64,000 bases of DNA from Streptomyces bicolor (lineage in GTDB: Bacteria; Actinomycetota; Actinomycetes; Streptomycetales; Streptomycetaceae). Both the position numbers and the translations under genes were made by a program. Shown here one piece after another: positions 25,648 through 33,792 of the stretch. Where the stretch lies: the NCBI RefSeq assembly GCF_000719285.1, contig NZ_JOFS01000026.1:49952-113951 (forward strand), read 5' to 3'. The first letter of the stretch is position 1. Each line of letters begins with the position of its first letter. Under the pieces are notes generated by a model. The model did no database searches. It was not told the origin of the DNA and worked only from the letters and a program-made list of their open reading frames with translations.

Positions 25648-26568
25648 TCAGGCCTCCTGGGGCTGGGTGGTGAACTCGGCCTCGGCCGCGGTGAGATCGA
25701 AATAGGCCTGCTCCAACGTGCCTTCTTCGGCGGCGAGTTCGAGGAGCGGAACCCTCGCTTCCGAGACGATGCGGCCGATGTCGTCCACGCGCGCGTGGTG
25801 CACGGTCCAGTGCCCGTCGTCGTGCGGGACGGCTTCGTGACCGTGCCGGGCGAGGGCGGCTGTGAGTGCGGTGTCGTCCGTGGTGCGGATCCGCACGCTC
25901 GGCCGCACGCGCGCGTGGATGAACTCCCGCATCGGGGTGTCGGCCAGCAGGCGCCCGCGGCCGAGGACCACGAGGTGGTCGGCGAAGGATGCGGTCTCCT
26001 TCATGAGGTGGCTGGAGACGAGGACCGTCCGGCCCTGATCCGCCAGGCGCCGCATCAGTTCCCGGATCCACACGATGCCTTCGGGGTCGAGGCCGTTGGA
26101 CGGCTCGTCGAGCATGACCACCTCGGGGTCACCGAGGAGTGCGGCGGCGATGCCGAGCCGCTGGCGCATGCCCAGCGAGTACGTCTTCACCCGGCGCCGC
26201 GCCACCGATGCGAGGCCTGTCTCCTGAAGCACCTCGTCGACGCGCGTGCTCGGGATGCGGTTGCTCGCCGCCAGGACGCGCAGATGGTCCCGGGCGGTGC
26301 GCGAGCCGTGCGCGGCCCCGGCGTCGAGCAACGCGCCTACGTGGCGCAGGGGTTCGCGCAGGGTCGGGTAGGGGCGGCCGCCGATGGTGGCGGTGCCGGA
26401 GGTCGGCCGGTCGAGGCCGAGCACGAGTCGCATGGTGGTGGACTTTCCGGCGCCGTTGGGGCCGAGGAAGCCGGTGACGCGGCCGGGGAGGACGGTGAAG
26501 GTGAGGTCGTCCACGGCTCGCCGGGTGCCGAACTCCTTGGTGAGGGACTGGACTTCGATGCTGGTCAT
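25648..26568 (-). CDS. ABC transporter ATP-binding protein (BcrA/DrrA type)
   Basis: A 306-residue ATPase: Walker A GPNGAGKST, signature YSLGMRQRLGIA, Walker B VVMLDEPSNGLDP, H-loop VLVSSHLM, and a C-terminal domain of about 90 residues typical of the drug-exporter branch. The ATG at 26568 (TSIEVQSLTKEFGTRRA) is the natural start. It is divergent from a histidine kinase across 108 bp that contain two palindromes, so control by that two-component system is likely. Confidence 0.93.
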   Translation of the reverse strand: MTSIEVQSLTKEFGTRRAVDDLTFTVLPGRVTGFLGPNGAGKSTTMRLVLGLDRPTSGTATIGGRPYPTLREPLRHVGALLDAGAAHGSRTARDHLRVLAASNRIPSTRVDEVLQETGLASVARRRVKTYSLGMRQRLGIAAALLGDPEVVMLDEPSNGLDPEGIVWIRELMRRLADQGRTVLVSSHLMKETASFADHLVVLGRGRLLADTPMREFIHARVRPSVRIRTTDDTALTAALARHGHEAVPHDDGHWTVHHARVDDIGRIVSEARVPLLELAAEEGTLEQAYFDLTAAEAEFTTQPQEA

Positions 26569-26606
26569 GGCAGCAGCCTGGCCGCCGGGGCCGGTGCGGG
26601 TCCTCC

Positions 26607-26641
26607 CCCGCGGGTGGAGATCGTCTCCCCCGTGCGGGGGA
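26607..26641. promoter_or_regulatory. Paired palindromes between ABC exporter and two-component genes
   Basis: Within the 108-bp divergent gap lie a CTCC-CCCGCGGG-TGGAG dyad and, about 20 bp on, a perfect 16-bp palindrome TCCCCCGTGCGGGGGA (26626-26641). They are good candidates for binding of the LuxR-type response regulator encoded at 27858, which would control both directions. Confidence 0.42.
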
Positions 26642-26676
26642 AGTCCGTTGTCAGTGGCGGCTGGCACGATGACGGA

Positions 26677-27843
26677 ATGACCCGCTTGCTGCGCCCGTTC
26701 GGACGGGCGGTGACGTACACACGCTGGCTGCATCTGCTCGTCGCCATCGTGTGGCCGAGCATGTGGCTGTTCGTCCAGGAAGCGTGGTGGATCTGGTTGG
26801 CGGCGGCCGCGGCGCTCGCCCCCGCCGGTCTGGTGCCCGCGATGCGCACCGTGGAGGGGCTGCAGGCGAGGCTGCTGCTGATCGGTCACCGGCCCGACAG
26901 CGGGAGCGCCGACATCGTCGTCGCGCCGTCCGCCTCCTGGAGCGACCGGGGGCGGCTCGTCGTGTGGCTGGAGGCGCGGCTGCTCGTCGGCTGCACGACC
27001 TCAATCGTCACCGCTCAACTGCTCTTCGTCACGGTGGACTTGGTGTCAGCGCCGTTGGGCCGTGATTTCGGGGACGGCGGGTTGTTCCTCCCGGGCCACC
27101 CATGGTGGCACTTGCTGCTCGTGCCCCTGGCGCTCGTCACACTGGCGGTGACCGTGGTCGCCTCGGGCCACCTCATCACCGCACTCGCCCTCCGACTGCT
27201 GGGCCCCTCCCCGGCGGAGCGCCTCGCCGCCCTTGAGGCACGCACCGAGCAACTCCTGGAACGCACCCGTATCGCCCGCGAACTCCACGACTCCATCGGC
27301 CATGCCCTGACCGTGGCGGTCGTTCAGGCGGGTGCGGCCCGTGCGGCCGGTGATCCCGCGTTCACCGACCGGGCCCTGGACGCCATCGAGGAGACGGGCC
27401 GGGCCGCCCTGGAGGACCTGGAGCGTGTCCTCGGCATCCTGCGCGAGTCGGAGCGGCCGGTCAGCAGCCGGCCCACGCTCACGGACGCCGACCGCCTGCT
27501 GGAGTCCGCGCGGGCGGCCGGCGCGAAGGTGGACGCCGACATGACCGGGCCCTTGGACACCGTTCCCGGCCCGGTCTCCCGGGAGGGCTACCGCATCCTC
27601 CAGGAATCGCTGACGAACGTGCTGCGGCACGCGGGCTCCGTTCCGGCCCTGGTGCGCATCGCCGTCGCGGACGGCACCCTCACCCTCGAGATCCGCAATC
27701 CGCTCACCGCCGGCATACCCGGGCCCGGCAGAGGCAGCGGCCTGCGCGGCATACGCGAGCGCGCCGCTCTGCTGGGCGGCCACGCGCGAACCGGTCCCGA
27801 CGACGGTGACTGGCAGGTGCATGTAGAGCTGCCGCTGAGTTGA
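26677..27843 (+). CDS. Sensor histidine kinase, NarL/DesK-type (HisKA_3)
   Basis: A 388-residue kinase with four hydrophobic segments in the first 200 residues, the dimerisation/phospho-acceptor box RIARELHDSIGHALTVAVVQ (His at about residue 206) and a HATPase domain ending GSGLRGIRERAALLGGHA. The extracellular loops are short, suggesting membrane-internal sensing. The ATG at 26677 begins before the first helix; longer starts run antisense through the ABC gene. The cognate regulator follows 14 bp later. Confidence 0.92.
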   Translation: MTRLLRPFGRAVTYTRWLHLLVAIVWPSMWLFVQEAWWIWLAAAAALAPAGLVPAMRTVEGLQARLLLIGHRPDSGSADIVVAPSASWSDRGRLVVWLEARLLVGCTTSIVTAQLLFVTVDLVSAPLGRDFGDGGLFLPGHPWWHLLLVPLALVTLAVTVVASGHLITALALRLLGPSPAERLAALEARTEQLLERTRIARELHDSIGHALTVAVVQAGAARAAGDPAFTDRALDAIEETGRAALEDLERVLGILRESERPVSSRPTLTDADRLLESARAAGAKVDADMTGPLDTVPGPVSREGYRILQESLTNVLRHAGSVPALVRIAVADGTLTLEIRNPLTAGIPGPGRGSGLRGIRERAALLGGHARTGPDDGDWQVHVELPLS

Positions 27844-27857
27844 TCTAGGCTGACCGG

Positions 27858-28520
27858 ATGCCGGTCACCGTTCTCCTCGTCGACGACGAACCGCTCGTAC
27901 GCGCCGGTCTGCGGGCCGTGCTGGAGGCTCAGCCCGACATCGAGGTCGTCGGAGAGGCGGCCGACGGTGCGGCGGTGATTCCGCTGGTACGGCAGCTGCG
28001 GCCCGACGTGGTCGCCATGGACGTGCGGATGCCGTTGCTGGACGGGATCGAGGCCACGCGCGCGGTGCTGCGGACGTTCGACGAGCCGCCGAAGATCGTC
28101 GTCGTGACGACCTTCGAGAACGACGAGTACGTGTACGAGGCGCTGCGGGCCGGCGCCGACGGCTTCCTGCTCAAGCGGGCCCGGCCGGCGGAGATCGTGC
28201 ACGCGGTGCGGCTCGTCGCCGAGGGAGAGTCCCTGCTGTTCCCGGCCTCCGTACGACAGCTGGCCGCGCAGTACGGCGACGACGGCGGGAACCGAGCGGC
28301 CCGCGCCGTGCTGGAGCGGGCCCGGCTGACCGAGCGGGAGGCCGAGGTGCTGCGGCTGATGGCGCGGGGCCTGTCGAACGCGGAGATCGCCGCCCGGCTC
28401 GTGGTCGGAACCGAGACGGTCAAGTCGCATGTGAGTGCCGTCCTGGCGAAGTTGGGGGCACGGGATCGCACGCAGGCCGTGATCACGGCGTACGAGTCGG
28501 GGTTCGTGACGCCGGGGTGA
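27858..28520 (+). CDS. LuxR/NarL-type response regulator
   Basis: A 220-residue regulator: receiver domain with acidic pocket VDDEP, phospho-acceptor Asp in [13 protein letters not shown], and Lys in [12 protein letters not shown]-terminal LuxR HTH ([23 protein letters not shown]). It pairs with the upstream kinase. The divergent ABC-2 exporter is the most likely target. Confidence 0.94.
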   Translation: MPVTVLLVDDEPLVRAGLRAVLEAQPDIEVVGEAADGAAVIPLVRQLRPDVVAMDVRMPLLDGIEATRAVLRTFDEPPKIVVVTTFENDEYVYEALRAGADGFLLKRARPAEIVHAVRLVAEGESLLFPASVRQLAAQYGDDGGNRAARAVLERARLTEREAEVLRLMARGLSNAEIAARLVVGTETVKSHVSAVLAKLGARDRTQAVITAYESGFVTPG

Positions 28521-28617
28521 GCCGCCCGCCGCCAGTCGGTGCGTGATCCCCACTCGCCGGGGTCCGCCATGGCGAGTACCATCCGGCCAACATGCGCACG
28601 AGCTGGGAGGACGGACT

Positions 28618-29775
28618 TTGGCGCGGCTGACCGGCGGGGATCCCTCGCTGCTGCGAAGGATCAACTCCGCGGTGGTGCTGCACGCGCTGCGTGCCACGGA
28701 CGCCGCGACACTGACGGAGATCACCCGGGTGACCGGACTGTCCCGGCCCACCGTGGAGGGCGTGGTCGAGGGGCTCATCGAGGCGGGTTACGTCGTCGAG
28801 AAGGCGGCCGACGAGAGCGTCGTACGGCGTCAGGGGCGGCCCGCACGGCGGTTCCGGTTCCGGGCCGAGGCAGGGCATCTGCTGGGCCTGGACATAGGGG
28901 CCCATCGGGTCGCCGCGCTCCTCGCCGACCTGGACGGCCGGGTGCTCGGCGCGATCATCAAGGACGTCGACGAGACGGCTCCGGCCGACGAGCGGCTCGA
29001 GAAGGTGCGTACGGCGGTGGCCGAGCTGCTGCGCCGGGCCGGGGTCGCGCGCGGCTCGCTGCGGGCCGTGGGGGTGGCGACGCCGGGCATCGTCGAGGCG
29101 GACGGCACCGTGCGACTGGGCGCCGCGCTGCCGGAGTGGACGGGGCTGCGGCTGGGCGAGCGGCTGAGCCGGTCCTTCAAGTGCCCGGTCCTGGTGGAGA
29201 ACGACGCCAACGCGGCGGCGGTCGCCGAGCACTGGAAGGGCTCGGCCACCGAGTCCGACGACGTCGTGTTCGTGCTCGCCGGGCTGAGCCCGGGCGCCGG
29301 TTCGCTGATCGGCGGGCAGTTGCACCGGGGGTTCGGCGGGGCGGCCGGCGAGATCGGCGCGCTGCATCTGCTGGGCCGCGAGGCGACGCCGGAGACGCTG
29401 CTGTCCACCACGGACGAGCCGCTGCGCCCCCTCGACGAGCACGCCGTGGCGGCGGTCTTCGCACAGGCCCGTGAGGGGGACGAGCAGGCCCGCGCGGCCG
29501 TCGACCGCTTCATCCAGCGCCTCGTCCACGACGTGGCCGCGCTGGTCCTCGCCCTCGACCCCGAGCTGGTCGTCATCGGCGGCTGGGCGTCCGGCCTGGA
29601 CGGCGTACTGGAGCCGCTGCGCCGCGAACTGGCCCGCTACTGCCTGCGCCCGCCGAAGGTCGCCCTCTCCCTGCTCGGCGAGGCGGCGGTGGCCACGGGC
29701 GCGCTCCGGCTCGCGCTCGACCACGTGGAGGAGCAGCTGTTCGCGGTGGAGGGAACGGTGACGGGGCGGCGCTGA
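28618..29775 (+). CDS. ROK family transcriptional regulator without the zinc motif
   Basis: A 385-residue ROK repressor: N-terminal winged helix (about residues 10-65; LTEITRVTGLSRPTVEGVVE) and a sugar-kinase-like domain beginning LGLDIGAHRVAALLADL, with the VENDANAAAVAEHW motif. The CxCGxxGCxE zinc cluster found in most ROK proteins is absent: GALHLLGREATPETLL stands in its place. TTG 28618 is chosen because GGGAGGA precedes it. No sugar gene is nearby, so the ligand is unknown. Confidence 0.85.
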   Translation: MARLTGGDPSLLRRINSAVVLHALRATDAATLTEITRVTGLSRPTVEGVVEGLIEAGYVVEKAADESVVRRQGRPARRFRFRAEAGHLLGLDIGAHRVAALLADLDGRVLGAIIKDVDETAPADERLEKVRTAVAELLRRAGVARGSLRAVGVATPGIVEADGTVRLGAALPEWTGLRLGERLSRSFKCPVLVENDANAAAVAEHWKGSATESDDVVFVLAGLSPGAGSLIGGQLHRGFGGAAGEIGALHLLGREATPETLLSTTDEPLRPLDEHAVAAVFAQAREGDEQARAAVDRFIQRLVHDVAALVLALDPELVVIGGWASGLDGVLEPLRRELARYCLRPPKVALSLLGEAAVATGALRLALDHVEEQLFAVEGTVTGRR

Positions 29776-29848
29776 CCTCGCTCCTGTGCGTCGGCCGTGG
29801 GTCGGCCGTTCACGCGTGGTGCAACGAGTTCCGTGCCGGTGATACGCG

Positions 29849-29877
29849 TCGCGCCCCGGAGCCGGTCCGGGGCGCGA
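29849..29877. terminator. Bidirectional hairpin between the ROK and GntR genes
   Basis: A perfect 12-bp stem (TCGCGCCCCGGA with TCCGGGGCGCGA) around a 5-base loop sits between two convergent genes, 74 bp after the ROK stop and 53 bp beyond the GntR stop. It probably ends transcription from both sides. Confidence 0.8.
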
Positions 29878-29929
29878 GGCAGGTGTCGGTACGGACGTCA
29901 GGTCGCCCGGACATGCGTCGGTACGGCGG

Positions 29930-30691
29930 TCAGGACGCCCGGCGCTCCGGGTCCTGGTGGATCTCCACGCCGCCGGAGTCGCCGAAGGTCAGCCGGCAGG
30001 TGTCCGCGCGGTAGGTGGCGACGGAGAGCGCGGCGGTACGGCCCCCGGCGAGGTAGCGGGTGGTCACGACGAGAACGGGCGCTCCCGGGAGCCGGTCCAG
30101 CTCCTTGGCGTCGTCCGCGCGGGCCGAGCCCAGTTCGACGGCGCTCTCCTGACCCTCCAGTTCCAGGCGCTGCAGCTCGCGCAGCACGGCACGCGCGCGT
30201 GCCGCTCCGGACGGGGCGTCTATGGCGGAGAGGTCGGGCACCGACGACTGCGGGATGTACAGCAGCTCGGCGGCGACGGGCTGGCCGTGCGTCACGCGGG
30301 AGCGGCGCACGGTGTGCACGGGCTCGTCGCGCCCGGTCTCCAGGGCGTCGGCGACGGACGCGGGCGGCACCGCCTGCGTGCAGTCCATGGGCTGCCAGAC
30401 GTCGTCGGCCGCGCCCGGCCAGGCGTGCTGCTCGGTGCCGACGGCCACGCCCACGCGCGGCGGCGCCACGGTCGTACCGACACCTCGGCGGCGCTGCAGC
30501 CTGCCCTCCAGCTCCAGCTGCTCCAGAGCCTGGCGGAGCGTGGCCCGGGCGACGCCGAAGCGGGCGGCCAGGTCGCGCTCGTTGGGCAGGATCTCGCCCA
30601 CGGTGAATTCGGAGTCCAGTGCTTCACTGAGCACGGTCCTCAGGTGCCAGTACTTCGGTTCCGGCACCGATTCCAGCTGCGTGGTCCCCAC
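29930..30691 (-). CDS. GntR/HutC-type regulator with UTRA domain
   Basis: A 253-residue repressor: winged helix at about residues 10-75 (ERDLAARFGVARATLRQALEQLELEGRL) and a C-terminal UTRA effector domain including VHTVRRSRVTHGQPVAAELL and a GGRTAALSVATYRAD end. A well-formed promoter lies upstream, with an operator-like dyad overlapping its -35, pointing to autorepression. No obvious target gene is adjacent. Confidence 0.9.
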   Translation of the reverse strand: MGTTQLESVPEPKYWHLRTVLSEALDSEFTVGEILPNERDLAARFGVARATLRQALEQLELEGRLQRRRGVGTTVAPPRVGVAVGTEQHAWPGAADDVWQPMDCTQAVPPASVADALETGRDEPVHTVRRSRVTHGQPVAAELLYIPQSSVPDLSAIDAPSGAARARAVLRELQRLELEGQESAVELGSARADDAKELDRLPGAPVLVVTTRYLAGGRTAALSVATYRADTCRLTFGDSGGVEIHQDPERRAS

Positions 30692-30768
30692 CCTGTCCTC
30701 CGCAATCGCCGTGGCCCAGCGGCGTTTTAGCGCCCTTGTTTATTAAAGGTTGTTGCACTTTCTCTGCG

Positions 30769-30803
30769 ACCATAGGACGGCCCTCAACCTTGGTCAATAC
30801 CAA
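30769..30803 (-). promoter_or_regulatory. Promoter of the GntR gene with overlapping operator
   Basis: On the minus strand TTGACC (30792-30797) and TATGGT (30769-30774) are separated by 17 bp, a near-ideal vegetative promoter. The dyad TTGGTCAATACCAA (30790-30803) covers the -35; its GGT-N4-ACC core fits the GT-N-AC pattern of HutC-type GntR operators. Binding there would block RNA polymerase. Confidence 0.68.
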
Positions 30804-30891
30804 TCCTCCATCCCTTGTGACCCGCACGCACACGCTGCCCGGGAACGTTCACGGCGTGTTGGCGCAGGAACGACTTTTTGACGTGCGGGCA

Positions 30892-30917
30892 AAGCCCCCG
30901 TCACACGACGGGGGCTT
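30892..30917 (-). terminator. Terminator of the SigJ-type gene
   Basis: A perfect 11-bp stem (AAGCCCCCGTC/GACGGGGGCTT) with a 4-base loop lies 27 bp after the sigma-factor stop. On the minus strand the stem is followed by a short T-run. It separates the sigma gene from the GntR promoter region. Confidence 0.85.
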
Positions 30918-30943
30918 CACGGGGGCAGCGGCGGCGCCGCGAT

Positions 30944-31828
30944 CTAGTCGGCGTCGAGGGACCGCAGCTTGTCGGGGTTGCGGATGATGTAGACGGCCTG
31001 CACGCGCCCGTCCACGACGTCGATCTGGAAGACCGCGTCGGGCTTGCCGCCGGACAGGGTCAGCACCGCGGGCCCGCCGTTGATCTCCAGGAACCGCCAG
31101 GACAGGTCCTCGACACCCTTCCGGGCGACGCCGACGATGAAGCGGCCCACCTTGTCGGCCGTCTCCAGGACGCGCAGCGGCGCCTTGGCCTTTCCGCCGC
31201 TGTCGCCGACGAGGCGGACGTCCGGGGCGAGCATCGACATGAGCCCCTCGAGGTCGCCCTCGGCGGCCGCGGCCAGGAACCGCTCGGTGAGGTCGCGGCG
31301 CTGGGTGGGATCGACCTCGTAGCGGGGCCGCCGCTCCTCGACGTGCTTGCGGGCCCGCCCGGCGAGCTGACGCACCGCCGCCTCGCCGCGGTCGAGCATG
31401 ACGGCGATGTCCGCGTACGGGTAGCCGAAGGCCTCCCTCAGGACGAACACCGCGCGTTCCAGAGGAGAGAGCGACTCCAGGACGACGAGGACGGCGAGGG
31501 AGACGGAGTCGGCGAGGACGGCCCGCTCGGCCGTGTCCGGCACGGTGTCCCCGAAGTCGGTGACGTACGGCTCCGGCAGCCAGGGGCCGACGTAGGTCTC
31601 ACCTCGCGCCTTGACCTGGCGCAGCCGGTCGATGGCGAGGCGGGTGGTGATGCGCACCAGGTACGCGCGCGGTTCGCGCACCTCCGACCGGTCGGCGCCG
31701 GACCAGCGCAGCCAGGCCTCCTGCACCACGTCCTCCGCGTCGGCGACGCGGCCGAGCATGCGGTAGGCGACCCCCAGGAGGACGGGGCGGTGCTCTTCGA
31801 AGACGTCGGTCTCGGTTTCGGTGGTCAC
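30944..31828 (-). CDS. sigJ: ECF sigma factor, SigJ family
   Basis: A 294-residue ECF sigma factor: region 2 (VLLGVAYRMLGRVADAEDVVQEAWLRW is its core, about residues 15-41), region 4 (FGYPYADIAVMLDRGEAAVRQL is the recognition helix area), then a C-terminal SnoaL-like domain of about 110 residues ending in VDGRVQAVYIIRNPDKL. The fused SnoaL domain is typical of SigJ-type (ECF41-like) factors, where it controls activity without a separate anti-sigma factor. These genes often lie beside their target; the neighbouring alpha/beta hydrolase is divergent. Confidence 0.88.
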   Translation of the reverse strand: MTTETETDVFEEHRPVLLGVAYRMLGRVADAEDVVQEAWLRWSGADRSEVREPRAYLVRITTRLAIDRLRQVKARGETYVGPWLPEPYVTDFGDTVPDTAERAVLADSVSLAVLVVLESLSPLERAVFVLREAFGYPYADIAVMLDRGEAAVRQLAGRARKHVEERRPRYEVDPTQRRDLTERFLAAAAEGDLEGLMSMLAPDVRLVGDSGGKAKAPLRVLETADKVGRFIVGVARKGVEDLSWRFLEINGGPAVLTLSGGKPDAVFQIDVVDGRVQAVYIIRNPDKLRSLDAD

Positions 31829-32032
31829 TGCACCATCCCAGCCGACGCGTCCGGCGGTGTCCAGGCGACATCGGTCACCCCGGGTCGGTGGCGCTCAACC
31901 CCGGGGCGCGCACGGCCCGTTGGGCTCCGCGTATCCGCCGTGATCGGCGACCAGCAAGGTCTACCCGCCAGTAGCAATTGCTGACAAGCTGTCCAAGGCC
32001 GTCCGTCAGCGTGTCCCAGACGAGGAGCACCC

Positions 32033-32863
32033 ATGTCCGCCACCGTCTCCTTCCAGGTCCCCTCTCCCCGCGGCCCGCAGAGCGTGAGCGTCGAATACGC
32101 GCGCGTGGGGAGCGGTGAACCGCTGCTCCTGCTGCACGGCATCGGCCACCACCGGCAGGTCTGGGACCCGGTGGTGGACATCCTCGCGACCGAGCGCGAC
32201 GTGATCTCCGTGGATCTGCCCGGGTTCGGGGCGTCCCCGGGCCTGCCGGACGACCTCTCCTACGACCTGGCCACGACGGCGGCCGTGTTCGGTGCCTTCT
32301 GCGAGGCCATGGAGCTGGACCGGCCGCATGTCGTGGGCAACTCGCTGGGCGGTCTCATCGCCCTGGAGCTGGGCCGCGAGAAGCTCGTGCGGACCGTCAC
32401 CGCCCTCTCCCCCGCCGGGTTCTGGTCCGAGGCCGAGCGTCGCTACGCCTTCGGCGTGCTGCTGGCGATGCGGCAGATCTCCCAGCGGCTGCCGTTGCCG
32501 CTGGTCGAGCAGCTGTCCCGGTCGGCAGCCGGCCGTACGGTCCTGACGAGCACGATCTACGCCCGCCCCGGCCGCCGGTCACCCGAGGCCGTGGTCGCCG
32601 AGACGCTCGCGCTGGCCCGGGCCACGGGATTCGACCAGACCCTCCGGGCCGGCCGGGCCGTGCGGTTCACCGACGACATCCCCGAGATCCCGGTCACCGT
32701 GGCCTGGGGCACCCGCGACCGGCTGCTCGTGCGCCGCCAGGGGGTGCGTGCCAAGCAGGTCATTCCCCGGGCGCGCCTCGTCCGGCTGCCCGGCTGCGGC
32801 CACTGCCCGATGAACGACGACCCGGCCCTGGTCGCGCGCGTCATCCTCGACGGCAGCCGCTGA
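32033..32863 (+). CDS. Alpha/beta hydrolase
   Basis: A 276-residue hydrolase: oxyanion strand LLLLHGIGHHRQVWD, nucleophile elbow VVGNSLGGLIALELG (Ser), acid near VTVAWGTRDRLL and His in LPGCGHCPMNDD. It resembles MhpC/esterase-type enzymes and has no signal peptide. GAGGAG precedes the ATG. It is divergent from sigJ across 204 bp and may be a SigJ target. Its 3' 285 bp are overlapped on the other strand by the open frame of the EamA gene. Confidence 0.9.
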   Translation: MSATVSFQVPSPRGPQSVSVEYARVGSGEPLLLLHGIGHHRQVWDPVVDILATERDVISVDLPGFGASPGLPDDLSYDLATTAAVFGAFCEAMELDRPHVVGNSLGGLIALELGREKLVRTVTALSPAGFWSEAERRYAFGVLLAMRQISQRLPLPLVEQLSRSAAGRTVLTSTIYARPGRRSPEAVVAETLALARATGFDQTLRAGRAVRFTDDIPEIPVTVAWGTRDRLLVRRQGVRAKQVIPRARLVRLPGCGHCPMNDDPALVARVILDGSR

Positions 32864-33745
32864 TCCACGCGGGGCACGCGTCAACGCGCCCGAGCCCAGG
32901 GCGACTCCGGCCCCGACCAGGGCGCCGCCCAGGGCCTGGACGGCGCCGTAGGAGCCGGTTCCGACGAGCGGGGCGGTGCAGGCGGCGGCGACCGGGATGA
33001 GGCCGGAGAAGAGCGTGGCGCGCTCGGCGCCGATCCGCTGCATGCCCATGTACCAGCACACGAAGCCGACGACGGTCACGATCAGCGCCTGCCACACCAG
33101 TGCGGCGGTCTCCGTGAGGTCCGGCCGCCGCAGCCACGCGGTGCCGTCCAGGAGCAGTCCGGCCGCCGCGGACTCGGCGGCGGCGACCCCGCACACCGTC
33201 GCGGACAGCAGCCGCGGGCCCAGGGGGCGCAGCACGGGCACGGCGAGGACCGCGAATCCGACCTCGCCGACCAGTGCGCACGCGGAGAAGGCGATGCCGG
33301 CGGTGTCCGTACGGCCCCAGCCCTGAACCGTGAACGCGCCGACGGCCACGAGCAAGGCCCCGTACAGGACGGCTCGTTGAGGCCGTCGCCCGTCCAGCAG
33401 GGGGACGACGACCGCGACGACCACGGGCGCGCAGCCGACGAAGACACCGGGAACCGCGGGTTCGGCGGTGCGCTCGGCCGCGATGACGGCCAGGTTGAAG
33501 CCGACCATGCCCACGGCCGCCAGCACCGCGAGGCGGGCCCACTGGCGGGCGGCGAGCGCCCGCAGCCGGGCCGGGGCGTCCCGCCCGGCCAGCGGGACGA
33601 GCAGCAGACAGGCGAGGCCGTAGCGCAGGAACTGGCCGCCGGCGTACGGGTACTCGCCGAGCAGGCTGTTGGCGGTGAAGGACCCTCCGACGAGGACACA
33701 GGCGAGCGCGGCGAGGAGGGCACCGCGCGTGGTGGTGGCGTTCAT
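32579..33745 (-). CDS. EamA/DMT family exporter with long antisense tail
   Basis: A 388-residue predicted product. The first about 290 residues form a complete ten-helix EamA (RhtA-like) exporter of metabolites or amino acids, ending in a helix near ALVGAGVALGSGALT. No stop follows in frame; the remaining about 96 residues are Arg/Gly/Ala-rich and read antisense through the hydrolase gene. A one-base shift after the last helix would end the protein within about 15 codons (stop near 32841), so either a frameshift has removed the normal stop or the tail is real. It is divergent from a MocR regulator. Confidence 0.82.
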   Translation of the reverse strand: MNATTTRGALLAALACVLVGGSFTANSLLGEYPYAGGQFLRYGLACLLLVPLAGRDAPARLRALAARQWARLAVLAAVGMVGFNLAVIAAERTAEPAVPGVFVGCAPVVVAVVVPLLDGRRPQRAVLYGALLVAVGAFTVQGWGRTDTAGIAFSACALVGEVGFAVLAVPVLRPLGPRLLSATVCGVAAAESAAAGLLLDGTAWLRRPDLTETAALVWQALIVTVVGFVCWYMGMQRIGAERATLFSGLIPVAAACTAPLVGTGSYGAVQALGGALVGAGVALGSGALTRAPRGSAAAVEDDARDQGRVVVHRAVAAAGQPDEARPGNDLLGTHPLAAHEQPVAGAPGHGDRDLGDVVGEPHGPAGPEGLVESRGPGQRERLGDHGLG

Positions 33746-33769
33746 GGCAGCGACGCTAGGAACCGCGGC

Positions 33770-33786
33770 GGTCCGGTTTAAGGTCC
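33770..33786. promoter_or_regulatory. Candidate MocR operator between EamA and MocR genes
   Basis: The 47-bp divergent gap contains GGTCC repeated directly with 12 bp between starts (33770 and 33782). MocR proteins commonly bind direct repeats in the shared promoter of their gene and a target exporter. The site lies within both likely promoters. Confidence 0.35.
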
Positions 33787-33792
33787 AGTTCC

